DNA from: Candidatus Aminicenantes bacterium UBA6072
GTDB lineage: Bacteria > Acidobacteriota > Aminicenantia > UBA2199
Reading direction: 5' to 3'
NCBI GenBank assembly: GCA_002436105.1
Contig: DIXU01000009.1
Span: 248,001-312,000 of the forward strand
DNA length: 64,000 nucleotides
Under the pieces are notes generated by a model, which did no database searches, was not told the DNA's origin, and was given only the letters and a program-made list of their open reading frames with translations. Below are positions 1-9,219 of the stretch, in pieces; positions within the stretch are counted from its first letter, which is position 1; each line of letters starts with the position of its first letter. The position numbers were made by a program, and so were the translations under genes.

Positions 1-1185
1 CAGGCCGCCGGCGGCACCCACTGCGAGGAGGCCCTGAAAGCGGCCCTGGCCGGATCCGGCGCCGCGGATCGCCCCCGCCTGGTCGTTTTCATCACCGACG
101 GCAGGCCGACCATCGGCGAAACAGGCGAAGAGGCCCTGCTGCGCATCGTCGCCAGGGCCCGGCAGAAAGACAAGAGCCTGCGCCTTTTTCCCGTGGCCAT
201 CGGCACGGAGATCAACACCCACCTGCTCGACCTCATGGCGGAGCAGACGCGGACCTTCCGCACCTACATCGGCGTCAACGAGGACATCGAGCGCGGCATC
301 TCCGGCTTCTACGAGAGGATCGGCTCTCCGGTCCTGGCTGACGTCCGCCTGGACATCTCGGGGAACGCCCGCGCCTTCCAGGTGCATCCCCAGCCGCTGC
401 CCGATCTCTACCATGGCTCGGACCTGACCGTCGTCGGCCGCTACCGGGGCGCGGGAACGGCGACCATCACGCTGAGCGGCACGGTGAACGGCCGCCTTGA
501 GGAGTTCGCCTTCCGGGCCGACCTGCCGCGGGAGAGCCTGGACCACGACTTCCTGCCGGCGCTGTGGGCCGCACGCCGCGTCGGCTTCCTCCTCGACCAG
601 GTCCGCCTGCACGGCGAAGAGAAGGAACTGATCGACGAGATCACCCGGCTGGCCCGGCAGTACGGCATCGTCACGCCGTATACCAGCTACCTGATCGTCG
701 AGGACGAAAAAATCCGCCGTGACCGCGGCGACCTGGCCGCGAGCGACATGACCGTCGGCGGCCTGCCGACGGCCCCGGGCCTGGAACGCGAACGGCGCGA
801 GGAGTTCGCCGCCATGAAGGACAAGTCGGGAACGGGCAGCGTGCGCGCCAGCCTGGAGCTCCAGAAACTGAGCCAGGCGACCGCCGTCGCTGCCAGCCGT
901 TCCGGCCCTGAGGACAGCCGGGTCCGGACCATCCGCGGAGCGGCGTTCTATCTCAACAACGGCACCTGGGTCGACGGCCGCATTCAAGCCAAAGACAGCC
1001 TGCCGGTGACGCGGATCGCCTTCGCCTCCGCGCGTTATTTCGCCCTGCTGGACCGGCACCCGGAACTGGCGCCGGTGCTGGCGCTGGGGCGCAGCCTGCG
1101 CTTCGTCCTCGGCGAGGCCGTCGTTGAGGTGTACGAACCTGGCGCCGGCGGGGATGGACTCAGCGAACGGTGGCGAAAAGATTGA
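1..1185 (+). CDS. VWA-domain protein, C-terminal part (5' truncated by window edge)
   Basis: The frame is open from base 1 and ends with TGA at 1183-1185, leaving 394 residues; the true start lies upstream of the window. The first ~70 residues look like the end of a von Willebrand A domain (hydrophobic strand then VVFITDGRPTIGE, then an amphipathic helix and LRLFPVAIG). The rest (DVRLDISG, YHGSDLTVVGRYRG) resembles the post-VWA region of VIT/VWA (inter-alpha-trypsin-inhibitor-like) proteins. Such proteins are usually exported and bind ligands through a metal site, but the metal-binding DxSxS part would be upstream and cannot be seen. Its 3' end overlaps the convergent OsmC gene by 26 bp. Family assignment is fairly secure; function is unknown. 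Confidence 0.8.
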   Translation, partial: QAAGGTHCEEALKAALAGSGAADRPRLVVFITDGRPTIGETGEEALLRIVARARQKDKSLRLFPVAIGTEINTHLLDLMAEQTRTFRTYIGVNEDIERGISGFYERIGSPVLADVRLDISGNARAFQVHPQPLPDLYHGSDLTVVGRYRGAGTATITLSGTVNGRLEEFAFRADLPRESLDHDFLPALWAARRVGFLLDQVRLHGEEKELIDEITRLARQYGIVTPYTSYLIVEDEKIRRDRGDLAASDMTVGGLPTAPGLERERREEFAAMKDKSGTGSVRASLELQKLSQATAVAASRSGPEDSRVRTIRGAAFYLNNGTWVDGRIQAKDSLPVTRIAFASARYFALLDRHPELAPVLALGRSLRFVLGEAVVEVYEPGAGGDGLSERWRKD

Positions 1186-1555
1186 ACTGGGGAGGTTTCT
1201 GCAGGTGTTTCTTCACTGTGCAGGCATGGGCCGCCTGGACGACGGCGGCCCGGTATTTATCCGGGAACGAGGCCGGCAAGACGATCTCGATGTTCACCTG
1301 GCCGATCAGGTGGCTCTGGGCATCCCACTCCACGCCCATGGCCAGCTCAATGCCGGCGGTGTCGATGCCCCGCCCCTGGCAGAACGAAAGGACATAGAAC
1401 CCGGCGCAGGTGCCCAGTGAGGCCAGAAACAGGTCGAACGGCGACGGTGCGGTGCTTTGGCCTCCCGCCGGCAACGGCTGGTCGGTCCGATGGGTGAAGC
1501 CGTTGTATTCAGCGTCCACCCTTTTGCCGCCTGGAAAGGTGATCTTCATGTCCAT
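1160..1555 (-). CDS. OsmC family protein
   Basis: 131 residues. The fold signature is visible: a beta-rich N-terminus, then FDLFLASLGTCAGFYVLSFC with the first redox cysteine at the start of the long helix, and a second cysteine in ACTVKKHL. OsmC/Ohr-type proteins are cytoplasmic thiol peroxidases acting on organic hydroperoxides; this one is closer to the YhfA-like branch, whose substrates are less clear. An upstream in-frame ATG at 1573 exists, but AAGGAG at 1561-1566 sits 5 nt before ATG 1555 and decides the start. It follows the kinase gene by 14 nt on the same strand, so it is probably co-transcribed with it. Confidence 0.85.
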   Translation of the reverse strand: MDMKITFPGGKRVDAEYNGFTHRTDQPLPAGGQSTAPSPFDLFLASLGTCAGFYVLSFCQGRGIDTAGIELAMGVEWDAQSHLIGQVNIEIVLPASFPDKYRAAVVQAAHACTVKKHLQKPPQFNLFATVR

Positions 1556-1569
1556 TTTTTCTCCTTGAA

Positions 1570-4434
1570 TCAAATCAGGGCGTTCTTCTCCAACAGCTTC
1601 AGACGCTGCCGTGACCTCTCGGCCAGCTCGGCGTGCGGGTTGGCGGCGATGCAGGCGCGGTAGCCGTGAGCCGCTTCGCCGGGGTCGTCCGCCATTTCCA
1701 TGATGCGCCCGTACAAATAGGCGTCATAGAACAGCCACAGCCGCGTCATGAAGTCGCCGCGGGCGCGCTCCTGCAGGCGGGCGAACGCCGCGCGGACGGC
1801 CTGCTGCATCTCGGCGTTCGTCCCCTTCCGGGCCAGCAGGTACCCATGGGAAATCTCCGCCAGGTGGCCGTATTCCAGCGAGTTGCGGAAGATATCCTCG
1901 AAAAGAAATTTCGCCCGTTCCGGGTCCGTTCGATCCAGAAGCAGGGCACGGCCCAGGAGCAAGCGCAATTCGCGCAGGTCAAGGGCATCCAGGGGCTGAA
2001 GCTCTAGGCGGCGCAGGATGGCCAATGCCGCCGGGTAATCCCCCTGGAACAGGTCGCGCGTCGCCAAACACAGGTCGGCGATGCCGGGGACGATGAGCTT
2101 GAGCTTGGCGATCTCGTCGGTCGCCCGGCTGTTCATGCCCTGGTGCAGGCAGACACAGGACCTGAACAGGCTCACGCCGAAGGTCTGGAATCCCCAGAAC
2201 TTGGAACTGTCGGCGAACGTCTCCTCCAGCCGGCCCAGGGCGGCGTTGGGATCGCCCTTGAGCACTTCCATCTCGCACAGCCGCTCGTTGGCGTCGTTGT
2301 TGCCGGGATACGCCCGCAACGCCCGCAGCAGCGAAATTTCCCCTTCGGCGTAGCGGCCGAGACCCACCTCCAGGTCGCCCTGGAGGTAAAGCAGGGCCGA
2401 GCGCAGGTATGGGTTCTGCAGGGGAAAGCCCAGCGCCTCGGCGATCAGGCCGCGGGCGTTCTTCAGGTTGCGCCGCTTGACGCGCTCCTGGTAGGCGCTG
2501 TTGACCAGGGTATATATCCGGCGCAGCGTGTCGGGCGAGTCCCAGAAAGTGCGGATCCCATCCCGGGTCCGCACCGTCATGCGTCCCTGGCGGTCGATAT
2601 CCAGGATATCGCCCGTGCTCCCCTCTTCGAAGCGGGCCCGCCCCTCCTGCTGCCAGCGGTTCTTGATCATGCGCACCTTCGCGGGCAGGATGAACAGCGT
2701 CCCCACGAAGGGGATATTCGCCCTGTAGTCGGTCATCAGGTTGGGAATGCCCTTGATGACCACCCAGCCGGTCTTGTCGAGAACGAAGCCGTTCTCGGCA
2801 ATGAACGACATGTGGGAGAAAAGGTTGTTGACTCCGAAGAACATGAAGCGGGAGACGCCGGCGATGCTTCCCTGCGGGAAGGTCTCGAACGTCCCCGGGT
2901 TGGTGTAGACGAATTTCTTGATGCCGCGCATGAAGATCATGGCGAAGGGGTACATGCTCTGGTACTGCTGGACGGAGAGCAACGCGTCGGTCTCGCCCGC
3001 CTTGCCGCCCGCCAGCAGCTGGACTTCGTAGGGCTTGATCACGCGCACGTAATCGTAGGCGTCGAACTCGTAATCCCTGAGGAAAAGCTCGCGCCGCAGC
3101 AGGGCCCCGCGCTCATCCAGTATGGCCTGCCGGCACATGAGCTCGTCGCTGGCAATGGAGCCGGCGGCGGGAAAAACCGGGGGCAGCGGCGGAACCAGCA
3201 GGACGAGAACCACCCGGCGGCCGTTCAGCTGCAAACCGCCGAATTCGGAATGCAGGCCCGTTCCCTGGGGCACGGGAACGGAACTGCCGGTGGCATGGGC
3301 GTGAAAAACGGTCCAGGGGGAAAAGTCCCGGCGCCACAGGCGGACCCCCAGGCGGTTGCGCGCTTCCAGGATGTGCCTCGAGGGCCGAAGCTCATGGATC
3401 GTTCGCGAACCGATGGTCGCGCGGAAGCCGAGGAAGGCCAGGACGGTCAGCGCCGCGCCGGCCAGAACCCACTTGAAAGGGCCGCGCTTGACGGCCACCA
3501 GCAACCGCTGCAGACAGGACACCTTCCCCCCGCGGAAGAAACGGGCCATGGCGCCGGCGTCGCGGAAACGCCGTGCCGGCGACTTCTCCAGCGCCTTGTC
3601 CAGGCCGTGGCGCAGGAAGCGCGGCAGGCCGCCCGCGGCCGGAGCGGGAGGCTCGGGCCGCTGGTTGAGCTGCTTGAAGATCACCTCCATGGTGCTGGGG
3701 TTCTCGAAGGGGTGGCGGCCGGAGAGGGTGCGGTACAGGACCAGCCCCAGCTGGTAGACGTCGGAGGCGAAACCGATCTCCTGGCCGCGGATCTGCTCGG
3801 GGGACATGTAGTAGGGCGAGCCGACGATCTCGCCGGCCGTCGAGGTCTTCTCCTCGTCCTCGACCTCCTTGGCCAGGCCGAAATCGAGGATCTTGACCCG
3901 GCGCCGCTCGTCGATCAGGATGTTGGCCGGCTTCAGGTCGCGGTGGACGATGCCGTTGTCGTGCAGCACGGCGACCGCCTCCGTGATGTCCAGGAAGACG
4001 TCCTTGAATTCCGGCCAGGTGAGAAGGCACTTCTCCTCCAGGAACGACTTGAGGCTCCTGCCGGCGGCCAGCTCCATGACCAGGAAATGGATGTCGCGCC
4101 AGCTCTCCAGCGAAAAGACCTTGATGATGCGCTCGTCGCTGATCCGCCGCGAAAGGTTGATCTCGCGCTTGACGCGCAGGAACTTCTTCACGTTGCCGGT
4201 CAGCCTGGGATTGAGGAACTTGACGGCCACGCGCGAGCCCAGCGTCAGGTCCAGCGCCTCGAAGACGATGCCGAAGCCGCCCTGGCCGATGAGCATCTCC
4301 AGGCGGTAGCGCTCGTTGACCTCGGTCCCCGGCTTCAGCTTGACCAGGTTCAGGTAGGCGAGCTCCAGCGGTCCGCTCCTTTCCCGATGGTCTCGCCCGG
4401 CTTCGCTGCTGAACGTCCCGTCGGCACCGGTCAT
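1570..4434 (-). CDS. Serine/threonine protein kinase with transmembrane segment and C-terminal TPR region
   Basis: 954 residues from ATG 4434. The kinase domain covers roughly residues 43-300: P-loop GQGGFG, VAVKF lysine, catalytic loop HRDLKPANI, DFGLAK and SPYYMSPEQ in the activation segment. One transmembrane helix (VLAGAALTVLAFLGF) follows at about 315-335, so the kinase is cytoplasmic and a large extracytoplasmic part follows. The last ~300 residues are helical repeats of TPR type. This is the bacterial PknB/Hanks class; the substrate is unknown. The frame stays open upstream to 4755, but that would run over the divergent M64 gene. AGGAAG just before ATG 4434 and a promoter at 4475-4503 support the shorter form. 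OsmC lies immediately downstream. Confidence 0.9.
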   Translation of the reverse strand: MTGADGTFSSEAGRDHRERSGPLELAYLNLVKLKPGTEVNERYRLEMLIGQGGFGIVFEALDLTLGSRVAVKFLNPRLTGNVKKFLRVKREINLSRRISDERIIKVFSLESWRDIHFLVMELAAGRSLKSFLEEKCLLTWPEFKDVFLDITEAVAVLHDNGIVHRDLKPANILIDERRRVKILDFGLAKEVEDEEKTSTAGEIVGSPYYMSPEQIRGQEIGFASDVYQLGLVLYRTLSGRHPFENPSTMEVIFKQLNQRPEPPAPAAGGLPRFLRHGLDKALEKSPARRFRDAGAMARFFRGGKVSCLQRLLVAVKRGPFKWVLAGAALTVLAFLGFRATIGSRTIHELRPSRHILEARNRLGVRLWRRDFSPWTVFHAHATGSSVPVPQGTGLHSEFGGLQLNGRRVVLVLLVPPLPPVFPAAGSIASDELMCRQAILDERGALLRRELFLRDYEFDAYDYVRVIKPYEVQLLAGGKAGETDALLSVQQYQSMYPFAMIFMRGIKKFVYTNPGTFETFPQGSIAGVSRFMFFGVNNLFSHMSFIAENGFVLDKTGWVVIKGIPNLMTDYRANIPFVGTLFILPAKVRMIKNRWQQEGRARFEEGSTGDILDIDRQGRMTVRTRDGIRTFWDSPDTLRRIYTLVNSAYQERVKRRNLKNARGLIAEALGFPLQNPYLRSALLYLQGDLEVGLGRYAEGEISLLRALRAYPGNNDANERLCEMEVLKGDPNAALGRLEETFADSSKFWGFQTFGVSLFRSCVCLHQGMNSRATDEIAKLKLIVPGIADLCLATRDLFQGDYPAALAILRRLELQPLDALDLRELRLLLGRALLLDRTDPERAKFLFEDIFRNSLEYGHLAEISHGYLLARKGTNAEMQQAVRAAFARLQERARGDFMTRLWLFYDAYLYGRIMEMADDPGEAAHGYRACIAANPHAELAERSRQRLKLLEKNALI

Positions 4435-4474
4435 GTACTTCCTGCCTGCGATCAGAAAAAAACCCAAGGCAGGG

Positions 4475-4503
4475 ATTCTAGCAATTCCGCCGGGCAAAAG
4501 CAA
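4475..4503 (-). promoter_or_regulatory. Promoter for the kinase gene
   Basis: On the minus strand TTGCTT (4503-4498), a 17-nt spacer and TAGAAT (4480-4475) match the sigma-70 consensus well. The predicted transcript starts near 4468, about 34 nt before the kinase ATG. It is divergent to the M64 promoter. Confidence 0.6.
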
Positions 4504-4521
4504 TCGCCGGCCCGCGGTTCC

Positions 4522-4550
4522 TTGTCCCCGCCGCCCGGGCGTGCTATCAT
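4522..4550 (+). promoter_or_regulatory. Promoter for the M64 peptidase gene
   Basis: TTGTCC (4522-4527), 17 nt, TATCAT (4545-4550), then GGAGG at 4561-4565 and ATG at 4571. Placed back to back with the kinase promoter in the 136-bp divergent gap. Confidence 0.55.
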
Positions 4551-4570
4551 TTTTTCGCACGGAGGAAACC

Positions 4571-6037
4571 ATGAAACGAATGCTGCCGCTTTTCATCCTG
4601 CTGCTTCCGCTACTGTCCTTTGCCGGGGAAGAGGTGGATTTCGGGAAATACTTCATCGACCGCACCCTGCGCGTCGATGTCTTCCATACCGGCGATGCCC
4701 GGGAGGAGATGTTCACCATCGACCGCGTCATCCAGGAGGGACCGTGGGCCGGCAATCCGCGCCGCCTGCTCGCTCCGTTCGAGCTCGGCCGCTACCTGCT
4801 GCGCGTGCGCGACGCCGCCTCGGGCGTGCTGATCTGCAGCAAGGGTTTCGACAGCTACTTCGGCGAGTACAAGACCACCGAGCCGGGGGTGAACGGCGTC
4901 AAGAAGACCTTCTCCGAGTCGTTGCTCATCCCCTTTCCCAAGGACAAGGTCCGCGTCGAAGTGCTGCTGCGCGACCGCGAGAACCAGCCGCAGCCCGTCT
5001 TCGAGCGCGAGATCGATCCCGCCGACATGTTCATCGTGCGCGAGAAGCCGGCCGGGGACGTCCAGGTGATCGAGCAGGTGAAGAACGGGCCGCCGGCGTC
5101 CCATGTCGACCTGGTGATCCTCGGCGAGGGCTACAGCGCCGCCGAAACGGAGAAGTTCCGCGGCGACCTGGCGCGCTTCAGCGACACCCTGCTCGGCCAC
5201 GAGCCGTACAAGACAAACCGCGACCGCTTCAACATCACCGGGCTGCTCAAGCCCTCGGCCGAGAGCGGCTGCGACGAGCCGAGCTTCGGCTCGTTCAGGA
5301 ACACGGCGCTGGGCGCCTCGTTCGATTCCTTCGGCTCCGAACGCTACATGCTGGTCGAGGACAACCGCGCCTGGCGGGACGTCGCCGGCCGCGTCCCCTA
5401 CGACGCGGTGATGATCATGGTCAACTCGCCGCGCTACGGCGGCGGCGGCATCTACAACCTCTACTGCACATTTACCAGCGACAATCAATGGAACCAGTAC
5501 CTCTGCCTGCACGAGTTCGGCCACTCGTTCACCGGCCTGGCCGACGAATACTATACGTCGGCGGTGGCCTACAATGAATTCTACCCCGCCGGCATCGAGC
5601 CCCTCGAGCCCAACATCACCGCCCTGCTCGATCCGCAGAACCTCAAGTGGAAAGACCTGGTGACGAAGCGGACCGCCATCCCCACCCCCTGGGAAAAGGC
5701 GGCCTACGAGGCGATGGAGAAAACCTATCAAAGGAAGCGCGCCGAGATCAACGAACGGATCGCCGTTGCCAAGCGCGCCAATGCACCGCAGGCGGAGATC
5801 GACGCCCTGCAGGCGCAGAGCGAGGAGATGTCCAGGCTGAACGGGCTGGAGATCAACGCTTTCTTCAGGAAGAGCCGCTTCAACGGCAAGGTCGGCGCCT
5901 TCGAGGGGGCCGGCTACTCCGCCAAGGGGCTCTACCGCTCCATGCTCGACTGCATCATGTTCAGCCGCGGCCTGCGCCCTTATTGCCGGGTCTGCGAGGC
6001 GGCGGTGGCGCGCACCATCCGCTATTACAGCGAGTAA
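4571..6037 (+). CDS. Exported M64 family (IgA-peptidase-type) metallopeptidase
   Basis: 488 residues, starting at ATG 4571 behind GGAGG. The N-terminus MKRMLPLFILLLPLLSFAGE is a typical signal peptide. An N-terminal beta domain of the M64_N kind precedes the catalytic domain, which has the zinc motif HEFGHSFTGLADEY near residue 314 (HExxH, third ligand in the GLxDEY segment). The C-terminus CIMFSRGLRPYCRVC also fits the family. M64 enzymes are secreted zinc endopeptidases first known from an IgA-cleaving protease of a gut bacterium. For an environmental organism a role in protein scavenging is more likely than immunoglobulin cleavage. It is monocistronic, between a divergent promoter and the convergent M16 gene. 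Confidence 0.9.
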   Translation: MKRMLPLFILLLPLLSFAGEEVDFGKYFIDRTLRVDVFHTGDAREEMFTIDRVIQEGPWAGNPRRLLAPFELGRYLLRVRDAASGVLICSKGFDSYFGEYKTTEPGVNGVKKTFSESLLIPFPKDKVRVEVLLRDRENQPQPVFEREIDPADMFIVREKPAGDVQVIEQVKNGPPASHVDLVILGEGYSAAETEKFRGDLARFSDTLLGHEPYKTNRDRFNITGLLKPSAESGCDEPSFGSFRNTALGASFDSFGSERYMLVEDNRAWRDVAGRVPYDAVMIMVNSPRYGGGGIYNLYCTFTSDNQWNQYLCLHEFGHSFTGLADEYYTSAVAYNEFYPAGIEPLEPNITALLDPQNLKWKDLVTKRTAIPTPWEKAAYEAMEKTYQRKRAEINERIAVAKRANAPQAEIDALQAQSEEMSRLNGLEINAFFRKSRFNGKVGAFEGAGYSAKGLYRSMLDCIMFSRGLRPYCRVCEAAVARTIRYYSE

Positions 6038-6046
6038 AAAGCGACA

Positions 6047-6082
6047 GAAAAAACCGGTCGGGACCCTGCGGCTCCGACCGGT
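6047..6082 (-). terminator. Intrinsic terminator downstream of the M16C peptidase gene
   Basis: The perfect 9-bp stem ACCGGTCGG/CCGACCGGT (6053-6061 with 6074-6082) is followed on the minus strand by a run of U residues (A run 6048-6053 on the plus strand). It lies between the convergent M64 and M16C genes; on the plus strand there is no T run, so it mainly serves the minus-strand gene. Confidence 0.8.
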
Positions 6083-6100
6083 GCTCAGCAGCGATAATGA

Positions 6101-9100
6101 CTATTGCCGCAGGGGCAGGATCTTCTTGAACAGGTCCTTGTCCTCGGCGATCTTCTTCTCGTTGCCCACCACGCAGAGGATCTCCTGGGCCATGACCTTC
6201 TCCACCAGCGGCGCGAAGCCCTTCAGGTCCTCCAGGGTGGTGGAGAGGATCTCGTCGCGCTCCCGCTGCAGCATGTCCAGCGTGTCGCCGCGCAGGTAGC
6301 GGCGGACGGCCACGGCCCCCTTCTGGCTGGGATTGAGCGGCCGGTCCCAGTCGGAGATGGTGCCGATGATCAGCCGGCGCAGGTCGCGCTCATCGAGCCT
6401 CAGGTTTTTAAGGAAGGGGACGGCGCCCAGGTAGTTCTCGACCGTCTTTTTCAGGTTGGGATCGCGGTAGGAGGCGAAGGCCAGGAAGCCGGAGTCTTCC
6501 AGCATGGCGAAGCCGCCGTAGGCACCGCCCTGGACGCGTATGGCGTTCTGCAGGTAGACGGTGGAGAGGAGCTGGCCCAGCACGTTCAGCTTGCCGCTGT
6601 ACGGGAAGCCCAGCTTCTTGAAATCGGCCCCCTTCAGGACGTACTGCACCTTCGAGGCGTCCTGGAAACCCTCGTTCAGCGCCTCCTTGGCAAAGCGGTA
6701 GGGGACGGGCTTGAATTCGCCCTGCGGCATCGCCGCCAGCAGGGCCGGCAATTCCCGGCGCGCCGTTTGCAACTGCTCCTGCTGGCAGGTCACGCCGACC
6801 TGCAGCCCGGCGCGGTTGACGATCTTGTCCTGCACCATTTTCAGCCTGGCGGCCACGGCCCCGAGGTCGGGATCCTCGGCCACGGAATTGAGGAACTGAT
6901 AGTAGCCGTAGCCGGAGATCAGGTCCTGGTAGGCACCGACGTTGGAGACGTAGGAACTGAGCCGGAAGCGGGCGATCTGCAGCCCCATGTAGGCCAGGCG
7001 CTGCTCGAACTGGGCCTTGGTGCGCAGCACCATCTCCTTGAGGCGCGCCTCGTCGTCCCACTTGGAGAGCAGCAGCTGCTGCTTCATCAGCTCGGCCAGG
7101 CGCCCCAGCTTCTCGGGCATGGCCTTGCCCATCATGATGAAATGGACCTTCATCCGCTCGTCGTCGCGGCCCACGGCCAGCGGCCGCAGGTTGGTGAAGA
7201 TGCCGCCGGTGTGCAGGTTGACCTGGTTCTCCAGGTCGCCGTAGGAGTAGCCGGCGGTCGACATCATCCCCAGCAGGTCGCTGTAGAGCTGGGCGTAGGG
7301 GATCAGCTCCTGGTCGACGGCGCCGGCGTCGAAATACAGGTTGAGGTAGACGATTCCCTTGGTGAAGGCATCGAAGAACAACAGCGGCGTTCCGGACAGT
7401 TCCTCCTTCTTCAGGGGCAGGTCCTCTTCCTTTTTCTCGATATCGGCGATCTCCAGCAGCGGGATGGTCTTCAGCGCCTCGGGATCGTCCTGGCGCTGCT
7501 GGTAGGCGATCAGTTCCCGGGTCTGCTTCACGACCGCCGCAATCTCCTCGGGGCTCATCCCGGCCTTGATCGCGGCCAGCTTGCTTTCCAACTCGGCAGC
7601 CAGCTCCTTTTCCAGGCCCGGCCTGGGCTCCAGGATTCCCGTGCAGGCGTGGGGATTGTCCAGCAGGACCTTTGCCACCAGCCCCTCGAAATACTTCTGA
7701 TCCAGCTTGGAGCGGATGGCGGCCAGTTCCTTGTTGAACGACAGGGTGACGAACGGGTCGTCGGCGAACATCCAGCCGCCAGCGGCCATCATCGCCCCCA
7801 TGATGCCGGTGAACGATCCGCGCCCCTCGCGCAGATTGAACTCGTGGCGGTTGATGATCCCTTCCAGCATGTCGCGATCGAAGCCCTTGGCGATCACTTC
7901 CCTGAGGGTGTCGCGGCAGACCTGCTCGAAGCGCTCCGCGTCCTTGGCCTCGGCGTGGGTGACCGCCAGGGCGAAGATGGGCTGCTGGACGGTGTCGGCG
8001 TAGGCCGAGACGTCCTGCCCGATCCCCGCCTTCTGCAGGGCGAGGCGCAGCGGGGCCGCCTGGTGGTTGACCAGGGCCTCGGCCAGGATGTCCAGGGCGA
8101 TGTTGAGCTCCTGGTCGGTGTTCAGGCCGTAAACGCTGGCGCGGGCGATGTAGGTCTTGCCCTCGACCGCCGCGCCCTCGGGCACCCCGTAATGACCGCG
8201 CACCACCTTGGGCGCGGCCAGCGGCTTCTGCAGAGGAATGGCGCTGTCCACCGCGATCTTCTCATAGCCGGAGAGATACTTGTCGTGGATGAACGCCAGC
8301 TCCTTCTTCAGGTCGCCGTTGCCGTACAGGAAGATGTAGCTGTTGGCCGGATGATAGTATTTCTTATGGAAGGCCTTGAACTGCCCGTAGGTCAGCTGCG
8401 GGATGGCGTCGGGATGCCCGCCCGAGGACTTGCCGTAGTGGTTGTCGGGAAACAGGGCCCGGCTCACCAGCAGCTCGAGCTGGCGCTCCGGCGCCGAATA
8501 GGCTCCCTTCATCTCGTTGTACACGACCCCCTTGTAGGTCAGCGACCCCTCCTCCGACTCCATTTCATAGTGCCAGCCCTCCTGCTGCAGGATTCTCGGG
8601 TCCCTGTGGAGCAGGGGCTTGAACACCGCGTCGAGATAGACGTGCATCAGGTTGGCGAAGTCCTTGTCGTTGCGGCTGGCCACCGGGTAGATGGTGTAGT
8701 CGCTGCTGGTCATGGCGTTGAGGAAGGTGTTCAGCGACCCCTGGGACAGGACGTCGAACGGGCTCTTGACCGGAAAATTCTCCGAGCCGTTCAGCACCGA
8801 GTGCTCCATGATGTGCGGGATGCCCGTATCGTCGGGCGGCGGCGTCTTGAAGGCCACGCTGAAGACCTTGTTGTCGTCCTTGCTGGCGACCTTCAGCAGG
8901 CGGGCGCCGCTTTGCCTGTGGCGGAAGAGGTAGCCCTCGCCGTCCAGCTCCTTGATGAACCGCTTCTGCTCCAGGGTGAATCCGTGCATGGTGTCTCCTA
9001 TTTTCAAGGGATCGCCGGCCGGGGCCGCCTTGTCGTCGCTTCCCGACAGCAGCAGCACGGACAGCATGATGAAACCGATAATAAGGACCTGCTTCTTCAT
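6101..9100 (-). CDS. M16C (presequence-protease-like) zinc metalloprotease
   Basis: 999 residues, the usual size of the M16C subfamily (PreP/Cym1). The inverted zinc motif HIMEHSVLNGSENF carries HxxEH, and the downstream glutamate region reads TYKGVVYNEMKGAYS. Two homologous halves enclose a chamber in this family and degrade short unstructured peptides. The N-terminus MKKQVLIIGFIMLSVLLLSG looks like a signal peptide, so the enzyme probably acts in the periplasm. ATG 9100 is preceded by AGGAGG (9105-9110), which rules out the longer open frame to 9532. It has its own promoter (9176-9204) and terminator (6047-6082). Confidence 0.92.
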   Translation of the reverse strand: MKKQVLIIGFIMLSVLLLSGSDDKAAPAGDPLKIGDTMHGFTLEQKRFIKELDGEGYLFRHRQSGARLLKVASKDDNKVFSVAFKTPPPDDTGIPHIMEHSVLNGSENFPVKSPFDVLSQGSLNTFLNAMTSSDYTIYPVASRNDKDFANLMHVYLDAVFKPLLHRDPRILQQEGWHYEMESEEGSLTYKGVVYNEMKGAYSAPERQLELLVSRALFPDNHYGKSSGGHPDAIPQLTYGQFKAFHKKYYHPANSYIFLYGNGDLKKELAFIHDKYLSGYEKIAVDSAIPLQKPLAAPKVVRGHYGVPEGAAVEGKTYIARASVYGLNTDQELNIALDILAEALVNHQAAPLRLALQKAGIGQDVSAYADTVQQPIFALAVTHAEAKDAERFEQVCRDTLREVIAKGFDRDMLEGIINRHEFNLREGRGSFTGIMGAMMAAGGWMFADDPFVTLSFNKELAAIRSKLDQKYFEGLVAKVLLDNPHACTGILEPRPGLEKELAAELESKLAAIKAGMSPEEIAAVVKQTRELIAYQQRQDDPEALKTIPLLEIADIEKKEEDLPLKKEELSGTPLLFFDAFTKGIVYLNLYFDAGAVDQELIPYAQLYSDLLGMMSTAGYSYGDLENQVNLHTGGIFTNLRPLAVGRDDERMKVHFIMMGKAMPEKLGRLAELMKQQLLLSKWDDEARLKEMVLRTKAQFEQRLAYMGLQIARFRLSSYVSNVGAYQDLISGYGYYQFLNSVAEDPDLGAVAARLKMVQDKIVNRAGLQVGVTCQQEQLQTARRELPALLAAMPQGEFKPVPYRFAKEALNEGFQDASKVQYVLKGADFKKLGFPYSGKLNVLGQLLSTVYLQNAIRVQGGAYGGFAMLEDSGFLAFASYRDPNLKKTVENYLGAVPFLKNLRLDERDLRRLIIGTISDWDRPLNPSQKGAVAVRRYLRGDTLDMLQRERDEILSTTLEDLKGFAPLVEKVMAQEILCVVGNEKKIAEDKDLFKKILPLRQ

Positions 9101-9175
9101 TGTTCCTCCTGATGACCGAAATTTAAGGCTCTCCGGACCGCCGCCCCGGCGCGCTCCGGTTTTCCCATCCGCTCC

Positions 9176-9204
9176 ATTGTAGGACGGTTCAGCGAAATAA
9201 TCAA
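9176..9204 (-). promoter_or_regulatory. Promoter for the M16C peptidase gene
   Basis: Minus strand TTGATT (9204-9199), 17 nt, TACAAT (9181-9176). The predicted transcript begins near 9169, about 70 nt before the ATG. It sits in the 119-bp gap after the TlpA-like gene. Confidence 0.6.
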
Positions 9205-9219
9205 CCGTTGCCTGCCGGG

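Noticed and set aside
2143..5577. 1144-codon open frame on the plus strand
   Set aside because: It runs antisense to the kinase gene and in another frame of the M64 gene. Its translation is low-complexity, rich in Q, G and A, with no motif, while both overlapped genes have clear domains. It is a GC-codon shadow.
6104..9112. 1002-codon open frame on the plus strand
   Set aside because: Exact antisense of the M16C peptidase gene; no recognisable domain and no ribosome binding site.
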